Numbered from the stretch's first letter, positions 23,674 through 36,649 are shown. The stretch: 64,000 bases of DNA from Eutrigla gurnardus (GCA_963514095.1 OY741268.1:27152857-27216856), one strand, 5' to 3'. Translations and numbers: made by a program. Notes: generated by a model not told the origin, from the sequence alone.

Positions 23674-24808
23674 TGTCTGTCCACAGCTTATCTGGCATAT
23701 TGCTGGACATATTAGTCCTTTATTTCTTTTTAATGGTCTTTTATGAATGTGTGCTCAAGGACACCTCACGGTTGACACATTTTGAAACATTTGACTGAAA
23801 AAGTTAGTTTCTGCATACTCTTTGGTTTCCCTGTTGTACAGAAAACGTACCGAACCATGGTTTGTATTCATCCAATCAAACAACGGACAGTTCACCTTTC
23901 TAGATCTAACTTTGTTTGAAAATGTGGGGACATGAACTACTAAAGGACACTCAGTGGATTTCCAGGCCCCGATGTGCTTTAAGGCCTTCAGACTTTGAGA
24001 CGATACGTTGATCAGATTACTACAGACACGCCAGCTCGTTCCCTCCCTTTTAATCCCAGCGATTATTAAGAAAGATTATGTAGTTTTGAGTATTATGACT
24101 AACCAATCAGAATGACATTTCAGAGCGGAGAGCCTGAACGCAGCGTTCATCTGATCCAGAGGGATCAGCTGTGTGCTCAGTCTCAAGTCCACATCGTTGA
24201 TCAGACAGTGTCGTCTGTTCTGTATTATATTTATAGACACAGCAACGGAACATCAGTGGGGTTCACTGAAGACAGCAGGAGAATCTATAGACCCATCAGA
24301 AACATAAAGACAAACTTTATGTGGAAAAAGTCACATCCTTTACTTTAAAAGCTGCCATAAATTCCAAAAATCATGTTGGTTTTTTGAGGTGAATGGAAGG
24401 GTGGTGGGGCTCACATCACTGAAGAAAATATATATTCTTTTTTTAAATGCGGTATATCTTTCCAGCAACAGTCTCCATTACTTTGAATAATCCACACAAA
24501 ATACTGTCAACGATTTGGAAATACTGAAAACACTATAAAACAGTCAAAGAAAAACGGTCTGTGGCTTACAGTAAAATCTTGACAAATTAAACCAACATAG
24601 TATATTTATAATTGTATGCTTCTCTCGCTCTGACATGAAATGAAGTTTATTGCACACGAGGAGTGCGAGCAAAGAACTCTAATTTCTAAGTTAGAAATAA
24701 GAATACGTAATGTGACATAATGACAAGTAAACAATGTATAAACAGGAATGCAAATGAGCAAAAAGTCCAATCTTACCTGTCCTATCGAGTTCAACTTCTA
24801 CAGCCCAG
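23674..24808. other. Unique noncoding DNA
   Basis: The plus frame at 24112-24348 (78 residues) has no motif and no splice-site context. AT-rich elsewhere. Nothing recognised. Confidence 0.4.
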
Positions 24809-25071
24809 ACACACACACACACACACACACACACTCATCAATACGCCACCTATACCAAACACATACACCTCCGACCTCGTAGCCAAGTCATGCACTCACA
24901 CACAGAGACCACACACACACACTCACACACACACACACACACGCTCGCAGCACTCATATCTGCAGAGTGCCAGATAGGTGCTCTGTGTCCTCTGAACATC
25001 CTGATTTCATCTCCTGGCAAAGTGATTGACAGCTCTGACAGCTGGGCTCCATCCACTCGGCAGACATGCGG

Positions 25072-25105
<34 letters not shown>

Positions 25106-25124
25106 TCACACACACACACACACA
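24809..25124. repeat. Cluster of three (CA)n microsatellites
   Basis: CA arrays at 24809-24834, 24910-24942 and 25072-25124, all in the same orientation, separated by unique DNA of about 75 and 130 bp. The block 24943-25071 between the last two is non-repetitive. Confidence 0.95.
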
Positions 25125-25279
25125 GATGAAGGAGTGGGAGTGAGGGGGGGTGAAGGAGAAGAAGGTATTTCACAGATTGATGAGGAGATACTCAGGGAGA
25201 GATTGATTGATAAACGTTGACACCGACGTAAAGGTGGACGCGCAGGAGGAATAAACTGGAGGGTGGGAAACACCAGCGA

Positions 25280-25520
25280 GGGGGGGGGGGGGGGGGGGGG
25301 GGTCTCGAGTGGACTGCGGACACCACATATGAAAGGGTAATTATCCCCTCGACACATGTGCAGCAGCAGGCCGCGGCAATATACATGCGCATATTTAAAG
25401 ACCAGTTCCCTCTGATATACACTTTGAAGAGCGATGAAAGGGCAATTACAGGGGAGGCAACGCCGCCGAAAGCCCCGGAGCAACGGGCTTGAGTGCCTTT
25501 GGAAGGGGGGGGGGGGGGGG
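25280..25520. repeat. Two long poly-G tracts
   Basis: Runs of 23 G (25280-25302) and 16 G (25505-25520) bracket about 200 bp of unique DNA. Both can form G-quadruplexes on the plus strand. The poly-Pro and poly-Gly frames here are artefacts of them. Confidence 0.93.
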
Positions 25521-26954
25521 ACGCCGGGGGTAGACCGGGGGGCCAGGTGGCGGGTGTTTTGTCGCACACTAACAGACACACGGCGAGTGCTCATCAGCGG
25601 ACTACAAGCAGCCAGTCAGGAAGCGCCGTCCGCACATATTCATGTGTCAGTCGGTAATCATGCAGCGTGGCCTTATTTTCCCTGACTGCTCAGGCTTGTC
25701 AGAAACACTCAGGCTAACACGCATCACTCACTCTCGCTGACATCCGTCTCCACGTGTGTGTGTGTGTACGGTCAGTCTATATATGTGTGTATGACCTATC
25801 TCTGTCTCCGCCTCGGGAATGACAGCCAGCCCATCATTAACCTCTCCACAAGACTCCGTGACATGTCGGCTCCCCGCGGCGGCCATTTTCTCCCTCTCTC
25901 TCTACCCTGAGAGCCGCGGCCTATATATACCCCCACGATGAGGACGAGCGATAAAATAAAAAAAAAAGGTGTCCCGGAGATAGAGGACGGGCTAACGTCA
26001 CCGCGACCTTACAAATTAGCCTTTAAATGCGTATCAATAGGCATGTCAATGAATCAAACGTCTTCAAAGGGAGGAGGAGGAGGAGGAAAAAAGGGCTGTT
26101 GGGATTACGATGAGGTTGATGTGTCGAGTGACGTTCAAAGCGACCGATATCGTCACTTGATGGAGAGAAAAAAAGAAGGGGAAAAAAGCAATGAGTTGAA
26201 CCCGGGGAGAGGATTGGTGGGCTAAGGCCGCGGACTTGTCGCTGGATCTAGTGTGGAGACTGTGATAAGACTCCAACACAGCAGGAGGGCCCTAATCCAA
26301 AAAACACACCTAACTCCTCGAAATGCTTGAGCTGCACAACACCGCGGAGATGATTAGGCAAGATTCCTCGCAGATAAATGTTTTCGCAGGAGATTAGTCC
26401 GTGCTGCTGCACGGAGAAGAAGTTAGCGAGCTGGTGCTTAGAGGGATGCTTGAAATCGCATCGTCTGCCGGGTGAGATCCTCATCCGACGCGATTTTGTC
26501 AGAATTTAGTGCTGATTGAGAGACAAAGAGTGAACTCCGAGGCGTAAAAAAAAAAAGAAAGTCACTTTAGGTCTTTAAAATCCTTTTTGGATGCCGCAGC
26601 AACCCAAATCTGTTGTTTTTCTCAAAACCCTAATCTGAAAAAAAAATCTTCTCATGTTGTCTTTCAGTTTAGACTCCCGGGTTTTTTCGTGCCAACTAAA
26701 TTAAGGACAGAACAACCAGACAAGGAGTTCTTTTTACTCCTTCCATGTCGTGCGAGACATTTCCATGCACACTGAAGTATAGCGGAGGCCCATCACACTT
26801 CATTTCCTCCCAGATTCGCTGTTGGCCGCCGCCGCCGCCGCCGGATCAACATCACGGCGGCCTGAGATAACACAGTGCAGTGTCAAGATTATGTCCTCAA
26901 GTGTAATTTTACAGAGCCAGCCTGCTGCCCTGACCGAATGCAGCTGGACAGTAG

Positions 26955-26955
<1 letters not shown>
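25521..26955. other. Unique noncoding DNA
   Basis: A (GGA)n-like tract at 26071-26088 and (GCC)n at 26825-26842. The rest is unique with no recognised family. Short frames show no coding signature. Confidence 0.4.

Positions 26956-26988
<33 letters not shown>
26956..26988. repeat. (TG)n microsatellite
   Basis: 33-bp dinucleotide array. It yields the Cys/Val frame on the plus strand and the His/Thr frame on the minus strand. Confidence 0.95.
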
Positions 26989-26991
<3 letters not shown>

Positions 26992-27735
26992 TCTCCCCAT
27001 GTCGGCACCAAAGCTCTCTTCCAGCCAGCGGTACGCCGTATTACCTTTTCCGTAGTAATGGGAAGAAAAGAGCATTACTGCACGTGACTTCATTGTTTCC
27101 TGGCTCTAGTCCATATCTGATCCAGCCCTCAGACCCTCATCCTGCAGAGACCAGCAGACCATGTGACACATGTTAGCCCAGCAGCGGGTATAAGTGGCCA
27201 CAATGTATCAGGAGCCTATTTATACGAGGAGCTGTTCAGTTTCAACACGAATCACTTTGTTTGTGTTCTCCGGCTCCACTTTTTCATTGGGATTAAAGCC
27301 ATTATTTGAACAATGTGGGTGATTACGAGGGCTGTGACAAAGAGTTTGAAGAATTATTGTTATTTATAACATACAGAAACATGGCGTACGATAGGCTTCC
27401 AACATGTTCTCCCCTCTAACAGCAAGCAAAAACAATCTCAGTCAATCCTTAGTGCAAAATATGTCAAAATATATTAAAAGATGGACGTAATCTTTTAGAA
27501 AAATTCAACAGCTTTTTATCCAAAAAATGTTCTGCTTCAATTGGTATGTTTTGGCGTTAATCTTTCAAACATTACATTTTTGCAGCGGTTAAAAACGGTT
27601 TAGTCTCACATGCATACAGCCATCTAAAGCACAATATAATACATTTACATAACCAGAATCACACAAAATTCATTACAGGCCTTGCATAATGAATTGCATC
27701 ATTGAATTTCGGTTGACGTGGCCGATATTGTGTTG
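26989..27735. other. Unique noncoding DNA
   Basis: AT-rich from about 27300 onward. No genes, arrays or recognised repeats. Confidence 0.4.
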
Positions 27736-27870
27736 AGCCAGAACCTCACCCAGTTGTACAACCAGTACTTGATATTTACACAGATTTTGGTGATAATACT
27801 TGCGTACTTTTACTGAAACTTGAAAGCAGGACTTTTACTTGTAAGTGGAGTCATGGTAACGTGTGAATGA
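27736..27870. repeat. Fragment of an AAAGTA-rich fish repeat
   Basis: TGCGTACTTTTACTGAAACT and GCAGGACTTTTACTTGTAAG are typical of a fish repeat built from TACTTTTACT/AGTAAAAGTA words. The element at 32455-33263 is the same type in the opposite sense. Assignment from memory. Confidence 0.4.
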
Positions 27871-28845
27871 CGTATTCTGCTGGACTTTATGAGGTCAGAT
27901 GGGAAGTTTTGCTTGGAAATTACTATAGAAACAAACTATAGAAAAAGTACACCAGCTGCATGGAAAAGAAACGTGACTTCACTTGTGTAATTATTATATA
28001 ATAAAAGTGAGGGGAGAGAGTGACTCAAGAATAGAATGGAGTAAATTATCATCAACCTATTAACATTTATGATGAAGTTCCATGAAGGCAGGAAATGACT
28101 GTGAGTGCTATTAAACATACTTCTCTCTTCGGCAGTAAAGCGTGCTCGTGAAAGCTGTTTAAATAGGAATTACATGATTAAATAAAATTGTCTATAAATT
28201 GTCCGTAGATGTCATTTGTCTTGTCCGTATCTGATGCGAGGCTCCAGGGACACAGGAAGTCCTATGATGTACGTTTGTGATATTGAGCTCTTACAATAAA
28301 ATGTAACAGAATTGAACGCGAATTGGTGGAAAATCAAATGTCCATTCCTGTTGTTCCATGTCGTGGCAGTAGTGTGGTAGTAGATCATACATGACATGAT
28401 TACTATGTTTGAGGAACAGAACATGCCCGCGGTTAGACTGCCATACTAAAGAGATTGGAGAACAGATTCTGAGGAAAAAAATATCGTTTACGCAAATAAA
28501 AAAACAACAGATTTAATCTTTGTGAAGCATTTTTGAAAAATCCCTTTTTTGAATAAAACTTGTTTTTCTTTCTAATGTAAATGATTTGCTTTTATTATAA
28601 GTATATGTATCAGTCATGTTCTCAAATCAAAGAACCGTACAGTTATTCTCTATGCAGGGACGATGTTGGACCAGCCGCCTTGCGTTTCCGCGGTGATACA
28701 TCTGTGGAAGTGTGTGAGTGGACAGCGGTTAGCCAGCGTTTTGTGTGTGTGTGTGTGTGTACGTGTGGGTTTATTGTGTTTGCCGGGTGCGTATATTTGT
28801 GTTTGCCTCTTTGCGAGCCCTAAATGCCAGACCCTCAGACTTAAT
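27871..28845. other. Unique noncoding DNA
   Basis: A short (TG)n lies at 28743-28760. No gene recognised. Confidence 0.4.
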
Positions 28846-28985
28846 AGGCCCCCATTAAGAAATTATCTCTGGTGCTTTTGTGCTTTTCCACAGAAAATCC
28901 TAACTACCAATTAAGTGGTTGTGTGCCTAGATGGGCCATTTGCTTGGCTGTTGGTAATTATGGGTTTTCTCCGTGTTTCTCTCTT
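28846..28985. promoter_or_regulatory. Possible conserved noncoding element
   Basis: A non-repetitive block containing CAATTAAGTGG (the NKX2-type word TTAAGTGG at 28911-28918) and TAATTA at 28955-28960. Homeodomain words and the lack of repeats suggest an enhancer, but without alignment this is only a lead. Confidence 0.25.
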
Positions 28986-30786
28986 CTCAAACCGGCCCTT
29001 CTCCTTTTGATTAGGCTTCTCAGGAGTATTACCATCCACAAACTCTGTCACTCTCGCCTGAAAATGAGCTGTCATTCCAACCATATGCATTTTTCCCATT
29101 CCTCCAGAGAGAGGAACCGCGGTCGGACTGCAGAGCGGCAACGAGCAGAACAAAAGCACGCCTTGTCATCGGAAAATGTTGCTGATAATAAGGAGGTTTC
29201 ATATGAACATTTATGCATTCAGATACACGCGTTGGAAACTTGCCTTTTATTGTTTTACCTGGCAAAAGGGTCCCAATGCTGAATATTCAAGTTTTAGACT
29301 ATTAGACCATTGTTGCCTTTCATGATCTCCACATCAAAAATATGAAATCATCAAATAATATGGATTTACAGAAACAGCAGCCAGAGAACATTGTGTCGTA
29401 CATAAAAAGCAAAATATAGAACTAACCAAATACAAATAGATATGACCTCACTTGCAATATTAAAAAAAAATATATTTATTATTGTAATATCCACATTGCA
29501 TTTCCCTCAATGTATCCTTTTGGAATACACTCGTTGATGTATTATGTCCTTTAGATCAATTCTAAAGTGTGGGGTGTTTTCAGGACACCCACATGAAAAT
29601 GAGGCACAAATGTGCATTAATAATATTTTCAAGCATCAAATTGGAAGACAGAAGCAATAAACGTCAGAGCCCATCTGCAGAAAAACAGCTGCAGAATAAC
29701 TAATAAAACATGAAAAACGGAATCCGTGCAATCAATGATGTCTCGCCCGTGTGGTGTTTTGTCCTTAAAATGCTACAATGAAATTTTTGAGATACATTTA
29801 ACAATAGCTAGTAATTATTTTTCCATTTTTGTTTATTTTAATTGCGACTCTGTAAAGCAACGTTTCCTCAAACTGCTGACAGACAAGATAATTCCACTCA
29901 AAATTATGCTCAAATTACGCCACATATCCGTGTTGTTTGATTGTTCTTTTTTTTATTTTTGATAGTATTGCTTTGAAACGTCTTCACCATCAAAGTGCCA
30001 TCAAATGTGATCTGAAAGCATTCATTTTAACACGTTCCATTGTCCTATGAGAACCACGTATCTCCTCTTAGAGCTAAAGGTTGTTTTGTCAGCTTTGTGA
30101 GAATTCATTGAATGAATTACCTTCACCAGTATGGAAAAACAAAATTCTACAATTGATCTGAAAAATACTACAAATGTGGAGTGACGTTGACGCTGTGAAG
30201 CCGGCGTGCTGGGAACAGCGTGGCTGCAGACGTGGCAACAACGGGGCAGATCTTGTTTTGTGTCGAGCCGCGGATATCCAAGAGAATATTTAAAAATCAA
30301 CATTTTTGAACCAAAAGAAAAATTGCGAGTTAATCTGTAGTTTTGTGCTAAAATATTCAAACTAATTATGACATTTTCTCACCGTGAAATTCCACAAAGA
30401 CTGCGGTTTTTGTATCTTTGAGACAAAAGGTGAAATCAGCTGACACGCGTCACTTATTCATCCAGCTCCATGTTGAGATTTTGTTCCTCTCCGTGTGGGT
30501 TTCTTATCGCCGGGGCTTTTGTCTACCGCCGCCTGTCAAGGTCAATAATTGTAATTCAGGCTATTCACGCCACATTTCCGAACGTGGACACCTTTCATGG
30601 GGGACGAGGAGATGTTTTGAAGCCTGGGAGACGGAGACAGGGGGGGAGGAGGGGGAGGGGGGAAGGTCAATTGATTAGGAAGATACTTTTGCTGATTAGA
30701 GCCATCACTCAGTGTCACAATTATCAGTGTCATCAGCTCGTCTGCGGCACATTTTTTGTTGAGTCCCGGGACAAACTAACGCCCTC
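28986..30786. other. Unique noncoding DNA
   Basis: AT-rich DNA at 29290-30180. The 136-residue plus frame at 28872-29282 and minus frames over the same DNA show no motif. A G-rich tract lies at 30640-30663. Nothing recognised. Confidence 0.4.
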
Positions 30787-30807
30787 GGTGTGTGTGTGTG
30801 TATGTGT

Positions 30808-30848
<41 letters not shown>

Positions 30849-30953
30849 CTCCCCAACGCTATCGCACACGCTCCCAATTACTCTACCTGATTGGATATAT
30901 GCAAATTGGACCAAAATTAAAAGCCACCTGCAAGGGGACCCCACATGGGACAG

Positions 30954-30988
<35 letters not shown>
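30787..30988. repeat. (TG)n and inverted (CA)n pair
   Basis: (TG)n with two TATG interruptions at 30787-30844 and pure (CA)n at 30958-30988 lie 113 bp apart in inverted orientation. One strand can fold into a hairpin with a stem of about 30 bp. Confidence 0.92.
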
Positions 30989-30990
<2 letters not shown>

Positions 30991-32454
30991 CTCAGTATGA
31001 TATCTTCAGCTTTAACCTTCAGCTGTCCCGTTGTCGTTGTGGGTGTTTAAAGCTCCGATCATACAGACACGAACCAGGAAGAAACTATTTGTTTCAGTTT
31101 TTGCAGTTTTTTTTTTAAAGGATATATACCATTCTTTTTCACCCCCCGTGCCTTTCGTGAAATGCTCTCTCTCCACATGCGTCCCTCTAATCCCGTACTG
31201 TATCTATGCATCTGTCCTCTCCTCCCAGTGGTCAGCCGGAGCCTTCAGTCGAGCTACAAATGGCCGCAGCCCCACTGTGACCAGCATGCACTCCTTCTCT
31301 TCTCCCTCGCCATTCTTTTCCTCTTATCTGCTCTCATCTGCCCCAGCGTTCGGTCCGTCTCTATTTCAGAAAAGACACTTAATTTTCCTCTCCTCCTTCT
31401 CCACCTCACCTCTCTTTGCCTCCGGAGAATTGGCAGGGGGAGAAATTTCTTCTCTCACTCTCTGTCTCTCTATCTCTCTCTCTCCCTCCCTCCCGTAGGC
31501 AACCCCAGTAAATCTCTCTAAGCTCTGCCTCCCCTGCCATACCTTTAGATTGAAGGCCACCTCCAAAGGTCACTGAGCAGAACTGATCCTCTGTATTCTC
31601 TTTATCCCGAAAGGCTGGATGAGACTGGAGAAGAGGGGTGGCCTGGGGCAGGGAGGAAGGGAGGGAAGGAAAGAAGGAGGCGGGTGGGGAGTAGAGGTGT
31701 GGAAAGGGCATGGAGTGGAGGTGAACGGTGGGGAAGGAGGTGGGAGCTGAGTGAGAGGGGAGGGTTTTGGGGATATAGCCTGAGGTTAGGAAGAAAGCAC
31801 GGGGCACAGATGTGAGGCACATGAGTGAATAAAAGCACTACAGCAGCAGGAAATTAAAGCAAAGGCAATTCCGAAGTGTCATAGCGGATTTGAGACGGCT
31901 GCCTACTAAATTTAAGCTGCCAAAAATGTGCGATCACCTGCTGCAAAGTTCACACTTTCTTCCCCGCTCAACTCAAAGTCAGAGCGGGATGAAAAAGGAG
32001 GTTGGAGGATGAAAACAAAAAGGGGCTGGCGAGGGGCAGGGGAGCGCCACGAGTCTCTCTTTGGTGCCGTTTGCTTTGAACGTATGTAAGAAAAACAACC
32101 ACATGGATGCAGCGCGGTACGCGACAGCGGCGTTATGTCTGACAGTCACCTGAATGCGTGCCAGGCGCCTTTCTGACGGCAATAAACGGGGAGAAAGGAC
32201 ACGGGGGAGGAGAGGGAGACGGCGATGGCGGCAGTAATGGCCTGCAGGAGGAAGGAAGGGCAGAATGGTCCTCTAAGAGCGTGGAGGGTGATATTTTTCT
32301 CTCCTGGGGACACTAAGCCTTTTCCATTATGTTTCGTTGTTATGGCGCTTATTATGTCGTTTGACAGCTAGATGGTTGTCAGACATCCTATAGATTGCAT
32401 CCTAATATAAAGGGATTGGTGTTTTAGAGCGTGTGTGTGTGTGTGTCCACTTAC
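30989..32454. other. Noncoding DNA with polypyrimidine and polypurine tracts
   Basis: CT-rich text at 31445-31495 is followed by GA/G-rich text at 31618-31770, which explains the long low-complexity frames on both strands (for example 31406-31822). The remainder is unique; nothing recognised. Confidence 0.45.
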
Positions 32455-33263
32455 TGTATTGGGGATGGAAGAAATACCTTTTTTTTAAGTAAAGGTACCA
32501 ATACAACAATGTTCAAACAGTAAAAATGAAAGTAAAAGTAGAATTAAAAGTATAAAAAGTAATAGTACTTTGTATCAGCCCTCCAAACAGAACAGGGTCA
32601 GACTACAACAGGTAGGAAGCCTGCCCTCCATCCAGGAATTAGACACCTCCAGAGAGAGGAAACATCATTGCAGACTCTTCATTCTGTAGGTTCATTTAAC
32701 AGTTTTTAATGCAGATATTCAGTTTTATATCTGCCATTATAAATCCTACACCCTGTATATAATGTATAACTTTACATAATGATCCAGTCTATGCGTATCC
32801 ATTCTGTGTTTAAGTCTTTGCACAGTTTGCACAACAATTCACTTCTTATTTTTCTCTGATATTACTTTCTTATTATGATCCTGTCTTTTACTGCTGTTTG
32901 GGTGTCGGTAAATCTCATTGTGACGGAAGCAAAAGCCTGTCAAATAAGTTTTATGTGCACGCAGCTAGTTTTAACTACTTCACATACACTTGGTGCCTAA
33001 AGTAGAGTTGGGTGTCTCCAAAGGGTCACATGACAGGAAAGAAGACTCATTTAAATTGTGTTAAAATAAAAAATAAAAAAATCCAGATTTGTTTTGTGGG
33101 TTTTTGTGAATTACGAGATACTTTTACTCCTTTGGGATTAGAGTTGAATGGTGAAGTTGATGGCACTGTTTTTTATGTTAAATCTTAATCTGAAAAGGAA
33201 CATAAATGTAGAAGAGTAAAAAGTTTGAAGTAGCATAAAATGGAAATGCTGCAAAACTTGCAC
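32455..33263. repeat. Older AAAGTA-rich fish repeat, interrupted
   Basis: AGTAAAAATGAAAGTAAAAG (32519-32538) and GTAGAAGAGTAAAAAGTTTG with AGTAGCATAAAATGGAAATG (33209-33247) are typical of the ends of a fish repeat rich in AGTAAAAGTA. The interior is diverged. Its right end appears to continue at 33828 (AAGCAGTACTGAA), beyond the TTAA-flanked element, so the latter is younger and nested. Confidence 0.4.
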
Positions 33264-33267
33264 TTAA

Positions 33268-33823
33268 AGGAGTCATCACCTGGAAATCGCAATTTCTCTT
33301 GTTAAAACATGCATATCTGTGTTTGACCTCAGTTGAAACTTGCCTGAAAGGCTGGAGTTTGAAAGTGGCGCCGTTTTTTCGCTTCTGCTCTTTTTCCGAA
33401 CAGGAATAGCACACAAGGGTGTGCATTCCTAAAGCACGAGATTTTGATTCTGCGCCTACGGTGACGTCACCGTGGAGGCTACTTGCATAAGCCCACCCCT
33501 CTTTCACCACCCAACCCCGCCCCGTCCGCTACCTGAAATCGCCAAAGCGCCGCCATTATGTTTTGGAGTCTGCATGCAGGCAAGCCCCCCCGGCTCTGTC
33601 CTTCCTGCGGCGAATCAACGCCTCATTACATATTATACAATGCACATCCGGACCAGTCAAAACCTCGCGCGTAATCTCGCGTGATAAAATCGCGGTACGA
33701 AAAAGGGTCAGAACAAGCTCAATGTTTGATTAAATTTTTTTTTTTTTTTCTAATAAGTTTTACGAATTGATCCAAAGCGATCCAAGGGGGGCTGGATACG
33801 TATAAAACCAGGTGATGACTCCT
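33268..33823. mobile_element. TTAA-flanked nonautonomous DNA transposon (MITE)
   Basis: The 556-bp element has perfect 16-bp terminal inverted repeats, AGGAGTCATCACCTGG (33268-33283) and its complement (33808-33823). TTAA lies directly outside each end (33264-33267, 33824-33827). A TTAA duplication is the mark of piggyBac-type insertion; because TTAA is palindromic, a TA duplication with longer repeats (mariner type) is also possible, and typical piggyBac CCYT ends are lacking. The interior has a GC-rich centre with GACGTCACCGTGGAG, a T-run at 33736-33750 and no transposase frame. Confidence 0.75.
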
Positions 33824-33903
33824 TTAAAAGCAGTACTGAAGATCCTGTATTCAGGCCTCTGATTGAAGACACCTCCCATACATCTCTGTCCGGCCCCCAA
33901 CCA

Positions 33904-33939
33904 CCACCGTCTCCACCGTCTCCACCGTCTCCACCGTCT
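33904..33939. repeat. 9-bp tandem repeat (CCACCGTCT), four units
   Basis: Four nearly perfect copies, read on the minus strand as Asp-Gly-Gly repeats. There is no sign of a real coding frame around it. Confidence 0.9.
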
Positions 33940-34810
33940 ACGCCATCTTGCCTTTTGTAATTTCTCCCTGTAATGAAAGTTCCTCTGCCCATCAGTGGCT
34001 GAAAATGATTCTGGAAATATTAATAAGGGGCCCCGTTTTAACCAAATTACATTCTATCACAGCCTGAGATTAAATTAGCGAAACGCCGAGGTGTGTAGGA
34101 ACAAAAGCTAATGGAATTGGATGACAGCGTCCGTCAATCAACAAACGATTTAGGTGTCCCTCTCCGACCTTGCCACCCCCCCCATATCAATCAGAGAAGC
34201 AGGATGTTAGACCTGCCCCCCCTGCATGCTACATCCACGCTAAATCCTCCTGATACGGCGACTACAACAATATGCATGTTAGATCTTACCTCCAACAGAG
34301 CCCCACAACTTCTGTTCCGTCACCGTAAATGATATATTTAACTCCGTGGCCGCGCTGTGATGTTATGTTTCACGGCGAGGCTCGTTTTCCTCCTTCTGGC
34401 GTATCTCAGGAAAACAAACCTCGGCGCACACTGTGACCATTATACGGCAGATACCGAGCTTCAATGAGGGACGTTCAACGCGGCTCGCAAATGCATTCGT
34501 GCAGCCGTGAGTCATTCGGCGGCAGGTTCATCAGAGATAAAGCGGGCGTGCGTGTGCGTGGAGGAAGTCTGCGGGTTGCAGGATGAAGGTATATGCGGCG
34601 ATGCTGATAAGAAGTATACCTTGTAATAGTAGGGGATATGACCGGCCAATCAGCACAACGGTCTCTCCTATAAATGCCATTTGATAGAGACTTTTATACA
34701 TTTTTGTTATCTCCTACCGTATGTGCTGGGTGGATCCTCTGTAATCCCTTCTCTGTCATTCTGTCATTTCTATCCCTTTGCCTGCTAATCTTTTCGTCTT
34801 TCTTTCTCTT

Positions 34811-34815
<5 letters not shown>
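33940..34815. other. Unique noncoding DNA
   Basis: CpG content is visibly higher at 34340-34560. No recognised family or gene. Confidence 0.4.

Positions 34816-34867
<52 letters not shown>
34816..34867. repeat. (CA)n microsatellite
   Basis: Pure 52-bp array preceded by a CT-rich segment. Confidence 0.97.
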
Positions 34868-34870
<3 letters not shown>

Positions 34871-36649
34871 TATTCTCTTTGTCTCCCCAGGTGTGCCCTG
34901 GTCCAGGTGTATGTCTTCACGGGAGCTCATCACTGCTCTAATGAGAATGATCACCGCTCATCTGTCTTCATCCACATCCAACAGAGAGCACCTGCTCCTC
35001 TGCGTGCGAGCGCGTGGATTTGTTTCTGTGTTCATGTCTATATAATAGTGCATATAAAAGGTGATGTTACTGGCGTGCATCAACGTGAGCTAGTTGCACT
35101 AGACTTGATAAAACCTTTCTTGCTGACACCAGATTTAACTTGTTAATAATGACTTTTGAATAACAGTATTTTTTTTTTGTGAGTGTCTGGAAAGGCGCCG
35201 CGAATCCCTCCACAGGAGTGAAGTTGTTTTGATTCAAGCCTCCAACAGCCCTCCTTTGTCGTGTGCATCTGTCAGCCGAAGGGGTTTGATGTCAAACGGA
35301 ACAGACGAATGAATTAAACCGCAGCGAGCGGCGTCACTCCCTGAATCCGTGATGGTTAAAGCTGGTGAGCAACACTTCTTATGACTCTCATGAGGCCTCT
35401 GAATGCAGGCGGTCAGGTCGGCTTGTTAGCGGATGTTAGCGGCGGCCTTGAGCGGATGCCGCTTGTTAACATAATTCAAGTAGTGCTTCAGAGTCGGTTA
35501 AACATCGCCGTTTTAAAAAAAATTACTACACGACTTTGTGGCAATAAATCATCCTTTCAAAGCGTTGAAGAGACTTTTAGATACTCGACTGCTATAAATA
35601 TTCAAACCCTTAACTGGTCTGCTTACTTCAGCTGCATGTTGTAGTGAGACTGATGACACTGTGCTCTTCTGTATTCCATGTTCTTTGTTCTGTAATTTAC
35701 ATTTTATTGATGTCTTATACATATAAATTAGTCTAAAGTAGATTTGGAACTTTAAAAAAAAAATACCATAAAGTTACTTGCTTGTTTTTTAACCAGACAC
35801 CTCTTCTTTTAAAACATGAATCAATATTTTTTCGAAGAGTGGATGAAATAACTGCAGGAGTGCAATGTGAAAGGTGATGCTCGTAGGAACAAACCCACAA
35901 AGAATTATCATCGAACCCTGCAGAAAGTTTGAACATCTTGCAGCTCCTTTTCACTCTCATTGCAACACATTTTCACTCCCAACAAAAGCACTTGGTTGGG
36001 CTTAAGATGCTAGTTTGTTCCATCAAATAACTACGCTAAAAACAGAGTGGATTTACATCAGGTGGATACAAACAGCTGCCCCCGGTGGCCACAATATATA
36101 TTAATGCAGGTGTACACCCATCTTGTTGTTGAAGCTGAACACTTGTGGAGACCAAGCCTGAACAGAGATATGAACGTGTACGATCTAAATGCTGTTGTGT
36201 GAGTCTTGCAAAAGAAAAAGCAAAGACTTCATCACCTCTGTGATGTAACGGAGACCATCAGACACTGCGGCAGAAATCTTTGGGTCTTCCAACAATGGAA
36301 ACGATGAGGAATCACCACCAGGAGAAGACATTGGTCATTGACAAGCTGCTGTTGACATAAATCTGAAATCGTTGTGCTTATTGTCTGCTTGTTCGACAAT
36401 AATATCTATAATTTCTGCATCCTCCACCCCTCCCTTGCTCCGTCCTGCAGAGGTGTCATCAGGTCACGTTGTTATTCTCTTGAATTTTTCCCAGGCTTTC
36501 ATCCTTTTGAAGTACGGCACGCTTCGACTTTGAGAGCTGCTTAACTTTGTCCTAAAGAATCCTGAGTGTGTGTGTGTGTGTGTGTGTCTAATTCATGGGT
36601 GAAGATTGTGATGATCACATCTGAATTCCACCCACAGGACTTCTTTCCT
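34868..36649. other. Unique noncoding DNA
   Basis: A (TG)n tract at 36567-36587 and a short run CTGCCCCCGGTGGCCACAAT near 36073 that may belong to a fish repeat. No genes recognised. Confidence 0.4.

Noticed and set aside
31366..31838. Long Ser/Pro/Leu-rich minus frames
   Set aside because: Low-complexity translation of polypurine and polypyrimidine tracts at 31445-31770.
33750..33992. Minus frame with Asp-Gly-Gly repeats
   Set aside because: It comes from the 9-bp tandem repeat at 33904-33939 and runs into the end of a transposon.
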